Source: Terrisporobacter mayombei (GTDB lineage: Bacteria; Bacillota; Clostridia; Peptostreptococcales; Peptostreptococcaceae). From it: a stretch of DNA of 64,000 nt. The notes under the pieces are model-generated. The model was not told where the DNA came from and made no database searches. It was given only the letters and a program-made list of their open reading frames with translations. The stretch lies in the NCBI RefSeq assembly GCF_020748465.1, contig NZ_JAHZMP010000003.1:186001-250000 (forward strand). The letters are read 5' to 3'. The translations under genes and the position numbers were made by a program. Shown one piece after another: positions 1-10,622 of the stretch (position 1 is the stretch's first letter; every line of letters starts with the position of its first letter).

Positions 1-1293
1 AGGTTTAAGTACAGAAAGCTTATCTCCTCTTCCAGATATAACCCATAAAATATTATACCCTCTTGGTACTACTTTAAGTCTTTCTTCGCCTTTTCCATCA
101 GTAAAGTATACTAATAAGTTTAACTTTTTATTATTTGCATATTGAAAAACTGGTGAAAATTCTGTTCCTCCACCTGTGGCAATTCTGTCTTTCACATCTT
201 TCACTGATTTTACTTTGTATGTTCTTCTAATTTCCTTGTCGCATTCTATTATGGTAATTTCTTGATTGTAATTTTTAACAATGCTAAGAACTTCTTTAAT
301 TGCCTGTTTGAATTCTTCATCACTTATACTTCCACTGATATCAATGGCTACAGCAATTTCTGCCTTATGACCTCTAAGCTCTCCTCTAAGGTCTAGTCTA
401 TTAGGTTGTCTTCTGTTTCTTCTTGTTATAGTCTTCTTTTTATTAGCTTCCACGGTTCCCATTAGTTTTTTTACGTACAAATTCCAAGGAAGTTCTCCTT
501 TGATACTTTTTAAAGATTTTATCATTCCTTCTAAGTAATTGGGAATACTTCCTTTTTGTGAATTATCAGCTATTTTTTCTGTGAATTCTTTTAAAGTTTT
601 TTCATCTATTTCATCAGACTCATCCCAAGAATCGTGGGTTTTTTCTATATCAAACTCTACAGCCACATTTTCATTACTATCTATTTCTTCACCTTCATCA
701 TCTTCTTCTTGTAACTCTAGTTCCGTTTGAATTTTTTCCAAATAATACTCAAAAGTTTTATAAGGCTCTAGTTTTAAGTCGTATTTCACATTTATATACT
801 CTAATGTAATTGCATAGGGTGGCAAGTAATTCAAATATTGATTTACAACTACATCCATTGCCATATTAATTGCTAAAGTAGTGTATTTATCTTTTAAATC
901 CTTCCCTCTAACTAAGTGTTGAGATACTATATGAAGAATTTCATGCTTTATAGTAGTCTCCATTTGCTTTATGTTAAGTTCCAAGAAAATAATCGGATTA
1001 AAGTAAATCACATATTTTGCACCTTTAAAACTAACGGAAGTTGCACTTGTCATATCAAATCTTATGACTTTTTCCATTTGGAATAAAAAGTAACCATAAA
1101 AATTATCTTTATCTTCCATTAAACTTAAATTTACCTTTTCAACAAGATCAAAAAATTCCCTATTATATTCTTCTTCCATTGTTACTTCATATTTTTCACC
1201 TTTACGATAGGCTTTCAACATTTCGCCTGCATTAACTACTTCCATAGCTTTTTCATAAAGGTATTTTCTTTCTTTTTCAAAATAAGTTTCCAT
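1..1293 (-). CDS. DUF2201-type VWA/metallopeptidase-like protein (3' end cut by window)
   Basis: Reads from ATG at 1293 to the window edge (431 codons, no stop), so only the last residues are missing. The N-terminal half resembles the putative metallopeptidase domain of DUF2201 proteins and carries H117-E-I-L-H121, an HExxH zinc-protease signature. The C-terminal half is a von Willebrand A-like domain with a MIDAS-type D318-I-S-G-S322. An acidic stretch lies between the two. It starts 2 bp after the stop of the MoxR-like ATPase and is co-transcribed with it. MoxR/VWA pairs are known to act together as chaperone-like or metal-insertion machines; the substrate here is unknown. The family call is made by eye from motifs and architecture. 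Confidence 0.85.
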   Translation of the reverse strand, partial: METYFEKERKYLYEKAMEVVNAGEMLKAYRKGEKYEVTMEEEYNREFFDLVEKVNLSLMEDKDNFYGYFLFQMEKVIRFDMTSATSVSFKGAKYVIYFNPIIFLELNIKQMETTIKHEILHIVSQHLVRGKDLKDKYTTLAINMAMDVVVNQYLNYLPPYAITLEYINVKYDLKLEPYKTFEYYLEKIQTELELQEEDDEGEEIDSNENVAVEFDIEKTHDSWDESDEIDEKTLKEFTEKIADNSQKGSIPNYLEGMIKSLKSIKGELPWNLYVKKLMGTVEANKKKTITRRNRRQPNRLDLRGELRGHKAEIAVAIDISGSISDEEFKQAIKEVLSIVKNYNQEITIIECDKEIRRTYKVKSVKDVKDRIATGGGTEFSPVFQYANNKKLNLLVYFTDGKGEERLKVVPRGYNILWVISGRGDKLSVLKP

Positions 1294-1295
1294 AA

Positions 1296-2423
1296 TTAGC
1301 TCCTTATTGAATTATACGCTTGAAAATACACGTCCACAAAATTTTCATTTTCTATAGCTTTTTTGTATACCTCGTTATAACTAATTTTCATATCCTTCAT
1401 AATCCCCACCATTAAATCTATTGGATATTGTCCTAAAAATTCAACAAATCTATTTACAAGGAATGTATTATTTTCATCTTCTCTTATTCTATTTTCCAGT
1501 GTTTTTAATATGTTCATAGCACTTATATAAAGTCTTGTATGACTTTCATTTTTTATTCTTTCTATTAAATTTCCATCTAAATTTTCTTTATAAAAAACAT
1601 CGTCGAAAGATATTAATGGACTGTAATTAGACTCCACAAAACTTACAAACTCTTCTGCAATAACTTTTCCCACATTACCTTTTATAACATTTACAAATAC
1701 TGATCTTGGTATAGTATCTTGCTGTTCTTTGTACATTTTATAAGTTTTAGATACTCTCTCATAACTTCTTGGAGTTGCTCTAACGTCCTCATCGTTTATT
1801 TTGTGTAAATACTCCGGGAATGTGGAAATAAATTCTATAACCTTAGTCTCTAACCCTGCACCTATAGCCCATTTTATCCATCCATTATAATCAGACTCCA
1901 TATTTAACCAAACAAATCTATTTTCTTGTGCAGCATCCATATCTACAACTTGATAATCAAAATCTGAGCCATATTTACTTGATGGGTTCATCGCTGCTAG
2001 TATCTTCACATTTTTAGGTAATTTATATCCGTTTATTTCTCTATTTAAAATTAAATTCATAAGTTCTTGCTGAACTGTATGTTCACAACGGTTTATTTCA
2101 TCTATAAATAAAAGTACACTTTTTCCCTTATTTATATCTTCATCAATTTCCCTTAATTTATTGTGAACAGCATAAATAGTAGTTTTCTTTTCAATTCTAC
2201 TTCCATTATCATCTTTGCTTTCATAAGACTCAACTGTTGGAAGTCCACCTATTTCACCTTCTTTAAGAAGGTTTCCATCAATAGTAACTAAAGTCCAGTT
2301 GTTATCCTTTGCAAGCTTTTTAGCTAAAGCTGTTTTTCCTATTCCACTTTCACCTACTACTAAAGGAACTTCTTCAGTAGATAATACTAACTCAACACTT
2401 TTTAATGTATCTATAAAATTCAT
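1296..2423 (-). CDS. MoxR-type AAA ATPase
   Basis: A 375-residue single AAA module of the MoxR/dynein-like group. The Walker A motif is G24-ESGIG-K30-T31 and Walker B is VLLFIDE with D108-E109. A sensor-1-like AAMNPSS stretch follows, then a helical C-terminal lid. No membrane segment is seen. It lies 12 bp after the repeat protein upstream and 2 bp before the VWA protein downstream, so the three form one operon. MoxR ATPases usually remodel a protein selected by a partner VWA protein, and that is the likely role here. ATPase assignment is secure; the client is unknown. Confidence 0.9.
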   Translation of the reverse strand: MNFIDTLKSVELVLSTEEVPLVVGESGIGKTALAKKLAKDNNWTLVTIDGNLLKEGEIGGLPTVESYESKDDNGSRIEKKTTIYAVHNKLREIDEDINKGKSVLLFIDEINRCEHTVQQELMNLILNREINGYKLPKNVKILAAMNPSSKYGSDFDYQVVDMDAAQENRFVWLNMESDYNGWIKWAIGAGLETKVIEFISTFPEYLHKINDEDVRATPRSYERVSKTYKMYKEQQDTIPRSVFVNVIKGNVGKVIAEEFVSFVESNYSPLISFDDVFYKENLDGNLIERIKNESHTRLYISAMNILKTLENRIREDENNTFLVNRFVEFLGQYPIDLMVGIMKDMKISYNEVYKKAIENENFVDVYFQAYNSIRS

Positions 2424-2435
2424 AGTCTCTCTCTC

Positions 2436-3251
2436 CTACATTATCTTTAGCTTTTCATCTACAGCTATTTTTTTTGCTTTCTTACTTCCATATTTATAAA
2501 TAAACAAAATCTTGTCCATTGCAAAAGTCTCACTACTTCTGTCTATAGCTGTACAGTTTAATAAATCTCTCACATATTTTTCTTCTACATTTTCATTACT
2601 TAATACTTCTTTTAGTATTTCTTGTAACTCTTCTAAGTTTATTTTTTTTTGTATATCCCTTGGTATATGTTTAATCACTAAAATATTTATTTTTAAAAAT
2701 TCAATAGCTTTATCTTTATTCATATCATGTATAAGTCTTACTGATGACTCATTACTTTTCACAGCTAATAACTGAGTATTAAAGCTTGGTGATTTAATAT
2801 GTCTTAGTGCATCATAACTAATTTTTACAGATTCTTCTTGCACTTCTTCACTTGGATTTTGTATATATTTTATTGAATCATAATTTTTTCTTACTGCAAA
2901 TAGTTGTAATTCTTCACTTGGATTTTTTATATACTGGATTGCCCATCCTGACTTATCTATAGCTAATCTTATTACTTTATCTGTTGGATTCTTTATATAA
3001 TCTAAAATACTCCATCCTTCATTTACAGCCTTTATCATCATTTTCTCACTTGGATCATCTATATATTGAATTGACCTTACATTATTTTCTAGAGCAAGTT
3101 CTTTCATCTCGTCTGTTGGATTTTTTATACTTTTTAATAAAAGGCCGTTTCTTCCTAAGGCTAATAATTTCATTTCATCTGTTGGATCATTTATAGTCGT
3201 TATAATAGAAGGATTTATCTTTATCATTTCAATAAGTCTTGATTCTTCCAT
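2436..3251 (-). CDS. Solenoid protein with eight 22-residue repeats
   Basis: 271 residues. Residues 21-196 are eight consecutive 22-residue units with the pattern xNPS/T-D/E-E-x-x-x-x-A-V/I-x-x-x-x-x-x-I-x-x-I. The repeats are recognisable by eye (KNPTDE, DDPSEK, KNPSEE and so on), with the last two degenerate. They look like short helical pairs forming a solenoid, related in style to DUF4116 repeats; I cannot assign a family firmly. The C-terminus (about 200-271) is charged and helical. There is no signal peptide. It is the first gene of the MoxR/VWA operon, so it may be the adaptor or substrate-recognition part of that machine (inference). Confidence 0.75.
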   Translation of the reverse strand: MEESRLIEMIKINPSIITTINDPTDEMKLLALGRNGLLLKSIKNPTDEMKELALENNVRSIQYIDDPSEKMMIKAVNEGWSILDYIKNPTDKVIRLAIDKSGWAIQYIKNPSEELQLFAVRKNYDSIKYIQNPSEEVQEESVKISYDALRHIKSPSFNTQLLAVKSNESSVRLIHDMNKDKAIEFLKINILVIKHIPRDIQKKINLEELQEILKEVLSNENVEEKYVRDLLNCTAIDRSSETFAMDKILFIYKYGSKKAKKIAVDEKLKIM

Positions 3252-3482
3252 ATGCTACCTCCCTATCTATTATTATTTTTTTAGTTATTTAAAATTATAA
3301 TTACTTTTTATTATAATTTATATACTTTTTGTGTCAATTTAAACAGTATAATTATGGAAATAAATAGAAAAAGTAACTAATTTCAAAATTTTAATTTTTT
3401 ATAATTATAAACTTTGTAAATTTAACATATTTATACCATAATTCATAATCTATATTAAATCTAAAATCAAGAGGTTAAAATT
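3252..3482. other. Divergent intergenic region
   Basis: An AT-rich gap of 231 bp between the minus-strand MoxR operon and the plus-strand acetyltransferase gene. It should hold both promoters. I see no inverted repeat or conserved operator. Confidence 0.4.
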
Positions 3483-4100
3483 ATGAATAATATATTTGGT
3501 TATAAAGTTTCAGATTCTCAGTACCCACAGATGAAAATTATTGAAACACCTAGATTTATACTTAGACCAGCAACATTACAGGACGTACCTGATATTTATG
3601 AATATCTTAGCCAAGAAAAAGTAGTACAATATCTACCTTTTAATTCACATAAAACTATTAATGATACTAAAAAATTCGTTCAGGTATTTTTTATTAATAA
3701 TTACAAACAGGGTAAAGTAGGTAATTATGTTATTTATCATAAAAATGATAAAAAAGTAATTGGAAACATAGGAATTAACAATATAAGAACTAAATCAAAA
3801 GAAGGTGAAGTAGGCATTTGTATAAACCCTAAATATTGGGGTAATGATTATTCTACAGAATTGACAGTAATAACTCTTATTACTGGCTTTGAACTTTTAG
3901 ATTTAGATAAATTGGTAGCATTAACATATTCAGAAAATAAATATACACCAAACTCCCTAGATAACTTAGGATTTAAATATGTTAAGACATACAAACCTAA
4001 AAGAAACCTCCAAGTATCTCATAGATTTGAACTAACAAAATCAGATTATTTGCAATTGAAGAAAGAATATTTGCCTAAATTAGTAAAAGGATTTTATTAA
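3483..4100 (+). CDS. GNAT acetyltransferase, RimJ/RimL type
   Basis: 205 residues. It opens with the TPRFILRPATLQDVPDIYEYL pattern typical of the RimJ/RimL branch of GNAT enzymes, followed by the central beta strands and a GEVGICINPKYWGNDYSTE segment where the acetyl-CoA pyrophosphate loop is expected. These enzymes acetylate N-terminal amines of ribosomal proteins, peptides or small molecules; the substrate cannot be read here. An AGAGG-like ribosome site precedes the ATG. It stands alone upstream of the YhhN gene on the same strand, with a 66-bp gap. Confidence 0.85.
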   Translation: MNNIFGYKVSDSQYPQMKIIETPRFILRPATLQDVPDIYEYLSQEKVVQYLPFNSHKTINDTKKFVQVFFINNYKQGKVGNYVIYHKNDKKVIGNIGINNIRTKSKEGEVGICINPKYWGNDYSTELTVITLITGFELLDLDKLVALTYSENKYTPNSLDNLGFKYVKTYKPKRNLQVSHRFELTKSDYLQLKKEYLPKLVKGFY

Positions 4101-4166
4101 TACAATTAAAAAAGTATTTATCATAGCAAATCATATTATAATAATATTAAAGGGGGAATAAGTATC

Positions 4167-4853
4167 ATGTTAACTTATTATATAAATTTAATATTATTTT
4201 TCATATCATTATTTACACTAATTTACTTCGCATATAAACCAAAGAAGAATTACGCATTTATTTTTAAAACTATTACTAGTATTTTATTTATCTCAACAGG
4301 GATAATATGTCATATGAAATCACCAGGAGATAATTATTATTTTTTATTAATAATAATCGGCCTGATTTTTTCTTTATTTGGAGATATGTTCCTTGCACTT
4401 AAAATAAATCATAAGGATGGTTCTTTAAATAAATACTTCCTCTATGGAGTTATTAGCTTTTCACTAACTCATGTAATGTATATTTTGGCTTTTGTTCATT
4501 TAGGTTTCTTTAATATTATTGACTTACTAGTAGCTGCGGTTTCAGCCTTTGTTGCTATTTCAATATTAAAATCCAATAAAAATATAGATTTTAAAGATAT
4601 GCTACTACCGGCAAGTATTTACTCTTTTATCATTTGCTTGATGACCTTTGAATCTATAAAATTAGTATTTTTATTAAAATTTGACATGGGAACATGTTTA
4701 CTTTTAGTTGGTGCCTTATTATTCATATTCTCAGATATAGTCTTATCTTTTATATTATTTGATAAACACCATAAAAAGTTTTTGTCTGCAGTAAACTTAA
4801 TTACTTATTATACTGGTCAATTTCTCATTGCTTCAACTTTGTTGTTCTTTTAA
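4167..4853 (+). CDS. YhhN-family membrane protein (lysoplasmalogenase-like)
   Basis: 228 residues, almost entirely hydrophobic with about eight predicted transmembrane helices. The IGLIFSLFGDMFLAL stretch and the later LLVGALLFIFSDIVLSF stretch match the two conserved acidic helices of the YhhN family, whose members hydrolyse the vinyl-ether bond of lysoplasmalogens (TMEM86). Plasmalogens are common in anaerobic clostridia, so a role in ether-lipid turnover is plausible. A GGGGGAATAAG ribosome site precedes the ATG. Family confidence is good; the enzymatic activity is inferred. Confidence 0.8.
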   Translation: MLTYYINLILFFISLFTLIYFAYKPKKNYAFIFKTITSILFISTGIICHMKSPGDNYYFLLIIIGLIFSLFGDMFLALKINHKDGSLNKYFLYGVISFSLTHVMYILAFVHLGFFNIIDLLVAAVSAFVAISILKSNKNIDFKDMLLPASIYSFIICLMTFESIKLVFLLKFDMGTCLLLVGALLFIFSDIVLSFILFDKHHKKFLSAVNLITYYTGQFLIASTLLFF

Positions 4854-4868
4854 TATTTTGAACATAAT

Positions 4869-4898
4869 AAGGGACATATCCTTCTTGATATGCCCCTT
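4869..4898 (-). terminator. glyA terminator
   Basis: A 12-bp stem with a CTTCTT loop. The single mismatch is A/C on the plus strand but a G-U wobble on the minus strand, so the hairpin is better formed in the glyA transcript. A moderately U-rich tail follows on the minus strand. Confidence 0.6.
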
Positions 4899-4933
4899 CC
4901 ATATTGTAACTTGCAATATTACTCTAAATATTA

Positions 4934-6175
4934 TTAGTCCATCAAATTATATTCCTCATATAAAGGATATTTTTCTGTAAGCCCAATAACTAGATTTCTA
5001 GCCTTCTCTTCTAAATCATAAGTTAAACATAAGTCTATAGCCTCTGCTATAACTGCCATGTCCTCTTCTTTCATTCCTCTTGTTGTAACTGCTGCAGTAC
5101 CTACTCTTATTCCACTAGTTACATTTGCTCCATTTGGATCAAAAGGAATTGAATTTTTATTTGTAGTAATGTAAGCTTCGTCTAATCTCTTTTCAGCTTC
5201 TTTTCCTGTTATTTTTTTATTAGTCAAATCAAGTAATATTAAATGATTATCTGTGCCTCCAGTTAATAATTTAAAATCTCTTTTCATTAGTTCTTCAGCT
5301 AATTTCTTGCAATTTTTCACAACTTGACCTTGATATTCTTTGAACTCATCACTTAAAGCTTCTTTAAAGCAAACAGCCTTGGAGGCAATTATGTGTTCTA
5401 ATGGACCTCCTTGAGTTCCTGGGAATATAGCTTTATCTATAACTTTTGCATATTTTTCTTTACAAAGAATTACTCCTCCACGAGGTCCTCTTAAAGTTTT
5501 ATGAGTTGTACTTGTTACAAAATCTGCCACTTCACAAGGATTTTGATGAAGCCCTGCTGCTACTAAACCTGCAATATGAGCCATATCTACCATTAACAAT
5601 GCTCCAACTTCGTCAGCTATTTCTCTAAACTTTTTAAAATCAATTGCTCTAGGATAAGCACTTGCCCCTGCCACTATTAGCTTAGGTTTCACTTCATGAG
5701 CAACTTTTCTCACATTATCATAATCAATAAATCCATCTTTAGTCACTCCATATTCATGGAACTCAAAATATTGTCCAGATATATTTGCTGGAGAACCATG
5801 AGTTAAATGCCCTCCTTGAGATAAATTCATTCCCATTACTTTATCTCCTGGTTTTAATATAGCAAAGTAAACTGCTATATTTGCATTTGCCCCAGAGTGA
5901 GGTTGTACATTGGCATGTTCTGCACCAAAAATTTTCTTAACTCTTTCTATTGCCAAAGTCTCAACTTCGTCAATATGTACACATCCTCCATAATATCTGT
6001 TTCCGGAGTATCCCTCTGCATATTTGTTAGTCAAATGACTACCCATAGTTTCCATAACTGGCATTGATACTATGTTTTCTGATGCTATCAACTCTATATT
6101 TCTTTGTTGTCTAAATAGTTCTCTTTTCATACTGTTATAAACTTCCATGTCAGCTTGTTTTAAATTTTCAAACAT
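4934..6175 (-). CDS. glyA: Serine hydroxymethyltransferase
   Basis: Converts serine and tetrahydrofolate to glycine and 5,10-methylene-THF; a cytosolic PLP enzyme supplying one-carbon units. The hallmark [13 protein letters not shown] segment carries the PLP lysine (residue 229 when counted from the upstream ATG at 6184). Other conserved runs are [22 protein letters not shown] and [16 protein letters not shown] chose the ATG at 6175 because AAAGGA lies 8 bp before it; the ATG at 6184 would overlap that site. Length (about 413 residues) is normal. It is a single-gene unit with its own terminator. Confidence 0.97.
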   Translation of the reverse strand: MFENLKQADMEVYNSMKRELFRQQRNIELIASENIVSMPVMETMGSHLTNKYAEGYSGNRYYGGCVHIDEVETLAIERVKKIFGAEHANVQPHSGANANIAVYFAILKPGDKVMGMNLSQGGHLTHGSPANISGQYFEFHEYGVTKDGFIDYDNVRKVAHEVKPKLIVAGASAYPRAIDFKKFREIADEVGALLMVDMAHIAGLVAAGLHQNPCEVADFVTSTTHKTLRGPRGGVILCKEKYAKVIDKAIFPGTQGGPLEHIIASKAVCFKEALSDEFKEYQGQVVKNCKKLAEELMKRDFKLLTGGTDNHLILLDLTNKKITGKEAEKRLDEAYITTNKNSIPFDPNGANVTSGIRVGTAAVTTRGMKEEDMAVIAEAIDLCLTYDLEEKARNLVIGLTEKYPLYEEYNLMD

Positions 6176-6391
6176 TCTCTTCATCCTTTCATTTATAACC
6201 TACTGTTGACAAATCATAAATCTGTAAGTTCCCTACTATAAATATAGCATTTTTTTAGCATAATGTAACATATAAATTGAATATATTATTGATATACTTT
6301 TTATTCTAAACTGATTAGATTTATACTATTAAGTTATCATTTAGTCGAGAAAATTTCTTGGACTTACACTCCAAACTTTTAGTAGGGTATC

Positions 6392-6583
6392 ATGCGTTTA
6401 TTATTTAATGAACTTTACATAGATGAGACAAATAGACTTTATTAAAATTATTTAGATAAGATTAGAATAGATGTAATGTCTGAACTTTTTAACGTATATG
6501 ATTATGAATTTGGAAATCACTTAGATAATAAGATTATTTATTAGTCATTTAAAAATAAGCTTACATATAATGAATTTCTTTAA
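6392..6583 (+). pseudogene. Small decayed ORF, unidentified
   Basis: One plus-strand frame begins with ATG at 6392 and stays coding-like for 63 codons, but is broken by TAA at 6443-6445 and TAG at 6542-6544 before a final TAA at 6581. The peptide (MRLLFNELYIDET, later DVMSELFNVYDYEFGNHLD) has protein-like composition. I do not recognise the family. The rest of the gap from 6185 to 6652 shows nothing but AT-rich sequence, apart from the terminator at 6589. Confidence 0.4.
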
Positions 6584-6588
6584 TCATT

Positions 6589-6630
6589 AAAAAGTAGTTA
6601 CTATGTTCAAATACCTAGTAACTACTTTTT
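6589..6630. terminator. Terminator after the beta-glucoside PTS operon
   Basis: A perfect 14-bp inverted repeat (AAAAAGTAGTTACT and its complement) with a 14-nt loop. T-runs on both sides make it bidirectional. It lies just past the EIIA stop. It is closely similar to the hairpin at 10193-10234, on the other side of the same operon. Confidence 0.8.
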
Positions 6631-6652
6631 ATATTTATCTTATTTTTATTTA

Positions 6653-7135
6653 CTATATATTTAGAATAACAGTATCTTTTGATACCTCATCCTTATCCGT
6701 TTGGAAGTTTAAATTTTCAAACTGATCTGAATTAGTAACAACTATAATAATCACATCATCAAGATTATTTTCTTTTATTAATTCTCTATTAAAGGTTATT
6801 AGCTTATCACCTGTGTTGACTTTGTCTCCTTTTTTTACAAAATTTTCAAAGCCTTGGCCCTTCATTGATACAGTATTTATTCCCACATGTATTAATACTT
6901 CCATATTATTAGACATTTTTATTCCAAGTGCATGTTTTGTCTCTTCCATTACTGAAATAATCTCACCATCACAGGGAGATATTATCACATCTTCACTAGG
7001 ATAAATTCCAATACCTTCACCTAGAATTTTTGCTGAAAAAACACCGTCATTCACTTTTTCAATAGGTACAATTCTTCCAGATACACAAGAGGTAACCATC
7101 TTTTGTTTCTTTTTCTTTTTAAATATTGAAAACAT
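6653..7135 (-). CDS. PTS glucose-type EIIA protein
   Basis: 160 residues of the EIIA-Glc/Crr fold. It accepts phosphate from HPr and passes it to the EIIB domain encoded two genes upstream. H83 in the LIHVGINTV motif is the phosphorylated residue and H68 in ETKHALGI is its partner; both are present. In many beta-glucoside systems this domain is fused to the C-terminus of EIIBC. Here it is a separate gene, which explains the short 482-residue EIIBC. AGGAG lies just upstream of the ATG. It is the last gene of the three-gene operon. Confidence 0.92.
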   Translation of the reverse strand: MFSIFKKKKKQKMVTSCVSGRIVPIEKVNDGVFSAKILGEGIGIYPSEDVIISPCDGEIISVMEETKHALGIKMSNNMEVLIHVGINTVSMKGQGFENFVKKGDKVNTGDKLITFNRELIKENNLDDVIIIVVTNSDQFENLNFQTDKDEVSKDTVILNI

Positions 7136-7173
7136 ATAATTCTCCTTGTTTATTGCTCAATTTATTGCATATA

Positions 7174-8583
7174 TTATAAATCTTGTCCGTTAGATTTTAT
7201 AATATTTTGATACCAGAAGAAACTGTCCTTTTTGATTCTTCTTAAATCTTTAAAATCATGATCTTCTCTATTTATATAAACAAATCCATAACGCTTTTTA
7301 AAACCCTGGTGAGAACTTAATAAGTCTATTACTGACCATGGGCAATACCCCATTAATTCAACACCGTCCTCTATTCCTTTTCTACAAGCATCTATATGGT
7401 CTCTTAAGTAATTAATTCTATAATCATCATGAACTCTTTCATCTTCTGTTAAAACATCTGCTGTTCCCAGACCGTTTTCTGTGATTATTAGTGGAAGATG
7501 ATATCTTCTGTAGTAGTCATTTAATGCTATTCTCATACCTATTGGATCTATTTGTGCTCCGTATTCAGTGGCTTTTAAATTAGGATTTTTTTCTATCTTG
7601 AAATATCCATATAAATCGTAATCTATTTCATTTTCACCACGACTACCTCTTTGATTTTCATCAGTAGCTTCAATATGTCTAGCACATAATGTACGATAGT
7701 AGTTAAATGCTATAAAGTCCATTTTAGCATTCTTTAAAACTTCTTTATCTTCCTCAGGCATATGAGGTACTATCCCTAATCCCCTTAAATAATTCATATA
7801 GTATGCTGGATATTCTCCATTAAAATGCATATCTAATAGATAATTAGTTTTAAAGTTGTCATTTAATTTAGCTGCCCATACATCTTCTGGTTTGTTTGAG
7901 TATGGGTAAGTTACTGTAGCTGATATTGATGGCCCTATTTTCCCATCTTCTATCATTCCATGACAAGCATTAGTTGCAAGTGCATGAGCTAAGCACATAT
8001 GATAGTCCATTGTTGCTCTCATTTTTTCCACTTCATAAGCATCATCCACATATATATTCATACGTTCTTTTACACGCATCATTAAATTTTGCTCATTATG
8101 TGGTTGCCAATACTTTACTCTGTCACCGAAGTTCTCAAAGCATACTTTTGCATATCTTTCAAAAGCAAAAGCACAGTCTCTGCTTTCCCACCCATTGTAT
8201 TTTTCTACTAATGCATAAGGTAAATCAAAGTGATATAGAGTTACAAATGGAGTTATGTTGCATTCTATAAGATAGTCTATAACCTTATTATAAAAATCTA
8301 TCCCAGTTCGATTTATTTCTCCATCACCATCTGGAATAATCCTTGCCCATGATAATGAGAATCTATAAGTTTTTAAACCTAGTTCTTTCATTAAATCTAT
8401 ATCTTCTTTCCAATGATGATAAAAATCACTAGCTACTTTACTATCGGCTTGCATTGCTGACTTTTTAAATGAATTAAAATCAGCAACTGTTTTTCCTTTT
8501 CCATCTTCATCCCATCCACCTTCTATTTGAAAAGCTGATGATGAAGCTCCCCATAAGAAATTCTTTGGAAATATATTTGTCAT
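7174..8583 (-). CDS. 6-phospho-beta-glucosidase, GH1
   Basis: Hydrolyses the phosphorylated beta-glucosides delivered by the adjacent PTS. The GH1 signature FPKNFLWGASSSAFQIEGG opens the protein. The acid/base glutamate is E164 in PHNEQN and the nucleophile is E369 in ITENGLG. About 469 residues, normal for the family. The start at 8583 is preferred over the upstream codon at 8604 because AGGAGGAGAAAAT lies directly before it. It lies 27 bp after the EIIBC stop and 38 bp before the EIIA start. Similar to BglA/BglH; the exact sugar (cellobiose, salicin, arbutin) cannot be read. Confidence 0.93.
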   Translation of the reverse strand: MTNIFPKNFLWGASSSAFQIEGGWDEDGKGKTVADFNSFKKSAMQADSKVASDFYHHWKEDIDLMKELGLKTYRFSLSWARIIPDGDGEINRTGIDFYNKVIDYLIECNITPFVTLYHFDLPYALVEKYNGWESRDCAFAFERYAKVCFENFGDRVKYWQPHNEQNLMMRVKERMNIYVDDAYEVEKMRATMDYHMCLAHALATNACHGMIEDGKIGPSISATVTYPYSNKPEDVWAAKLNDNFKTNYLLDMHFNGEYPAYYMNYLRGLGIVPHMPEEDKEVLKNAKMDFIAFNYYRTLCARHIEATDENQRGSRGENEIDYDLYGYFKIEKNPNLKATEYGAQIDPIGMRIALNDYYRRYHLPLIITENGLGTADVLTEDERVHDDYRINYLRDHIDACRKGIEDGVELMGYCPWSVIDLLSSHQGFKKRYGFVYINREDHDFKDLRRIKKDSFFWYQNIIKSNGQDL

Positions 8584-8610
8584 ATTTTCTCCTCCTAATG
8601 TCAATTATAA

Positions 8611-10098
<1,488 letters not shown>

Positions 10099-10116
10099 CT
10101 ATTTCCTTATTACCCA

Positions 10117-10145
10117 CATATAGTATTAAATAATCAATTCTTCAA
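10117..10145 (-). promoter_or_regulatory. Candidate promoter of the PTS operon
   Basis: On the minus strand TTGAAG is followed after 17 bp by TATATG. It lies 58 bp before the EIIBC start and downstream of the hairpin at 10193-10234. Inferred from spacing and consensus only. Confidence 0.45.
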
Positions 10146-10192
10146 ACTTTGTAGATTATTTCGACTTTTTTCTCATATAATCATATAAAAAT

Positions 10193-10234
10193 AACAAGTA
10201 GTTACTAAATTTATTTACCTAGTAACTACTTGTT
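10193..10234. terminator. Hairpin upstream of the PTS operon
   Basis: AACAAGTAGTTACTA pairs with its complement across a short loop; a T-rich tail follows on the minus strand. It probably ends transcripts coming from the gene at 10623-11750. It differs from the hairpin at 6589-6630 mainly in the loop and one stem pair. It does not resemble a BglG-type antiterminator target. Confidence 0.6.
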
Positions 10235-10355
10235 ATCTAATTATTATTTATTATAAAAATATTATACTTAACTTAAGCATACTTCATCTTCTATTCTCAT
10301 ATATTCTCTCATCATTACGAATACAAACCTTATCTATATTACTATCAATGATTTT

Positions 10356-10514
10356 CTATTTAATTACAAATTCCCAAGAATTTTCTAAATAATCTCTCAA
10401 AATTTTCTTTACAGTTTCTTTGTCATTCTTTATTTCTAGATCTATAATTATATCCACTCTATTATTTTCTCTATTCACATATTGTTTAGAGAATCTATTT
10501 TTAAATAAGACTTT
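10356..10514 (-). pseudogene. C-terminal gene relic, unidentified
   Basis: A minus-strand frame of 52 codons ends at TAG 10356-10358 with a protein-like C-terminus (VDIIIDLEIKND, then DYLENSWEFVIK). It has no start codon and two stops directly upstream, so it is a leftover of a longer gene. Family not recognised. It occupies the otherwise empty gap between the PTS hairpin and the DUF1648 gene. Confidence 0.4.
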
Positions 10515-10622
10515 TTATTATTTTTTATTTGAGTTTTGAGAATTATTTATTTCAATTCCCTCTTCCAATCCTTTTATTATGATCATGATTGATAAAATCA
10601 TTCATATGAATATTGAATTCTC

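Noticed and set aside
2500-3190. Regular 66-bp periodicity that could suggest a CRISPR-like or satellite array
   Set aside because: The period is exactly 22 codons, the DNA copies are diverged and the frame is open; it is a protein repeat.
10193-10234. BglG/LicT antiterminator target before the PTS operon
   Set aside because: The hairpin does not match the RAT pattern and no antiterminator gene is present.
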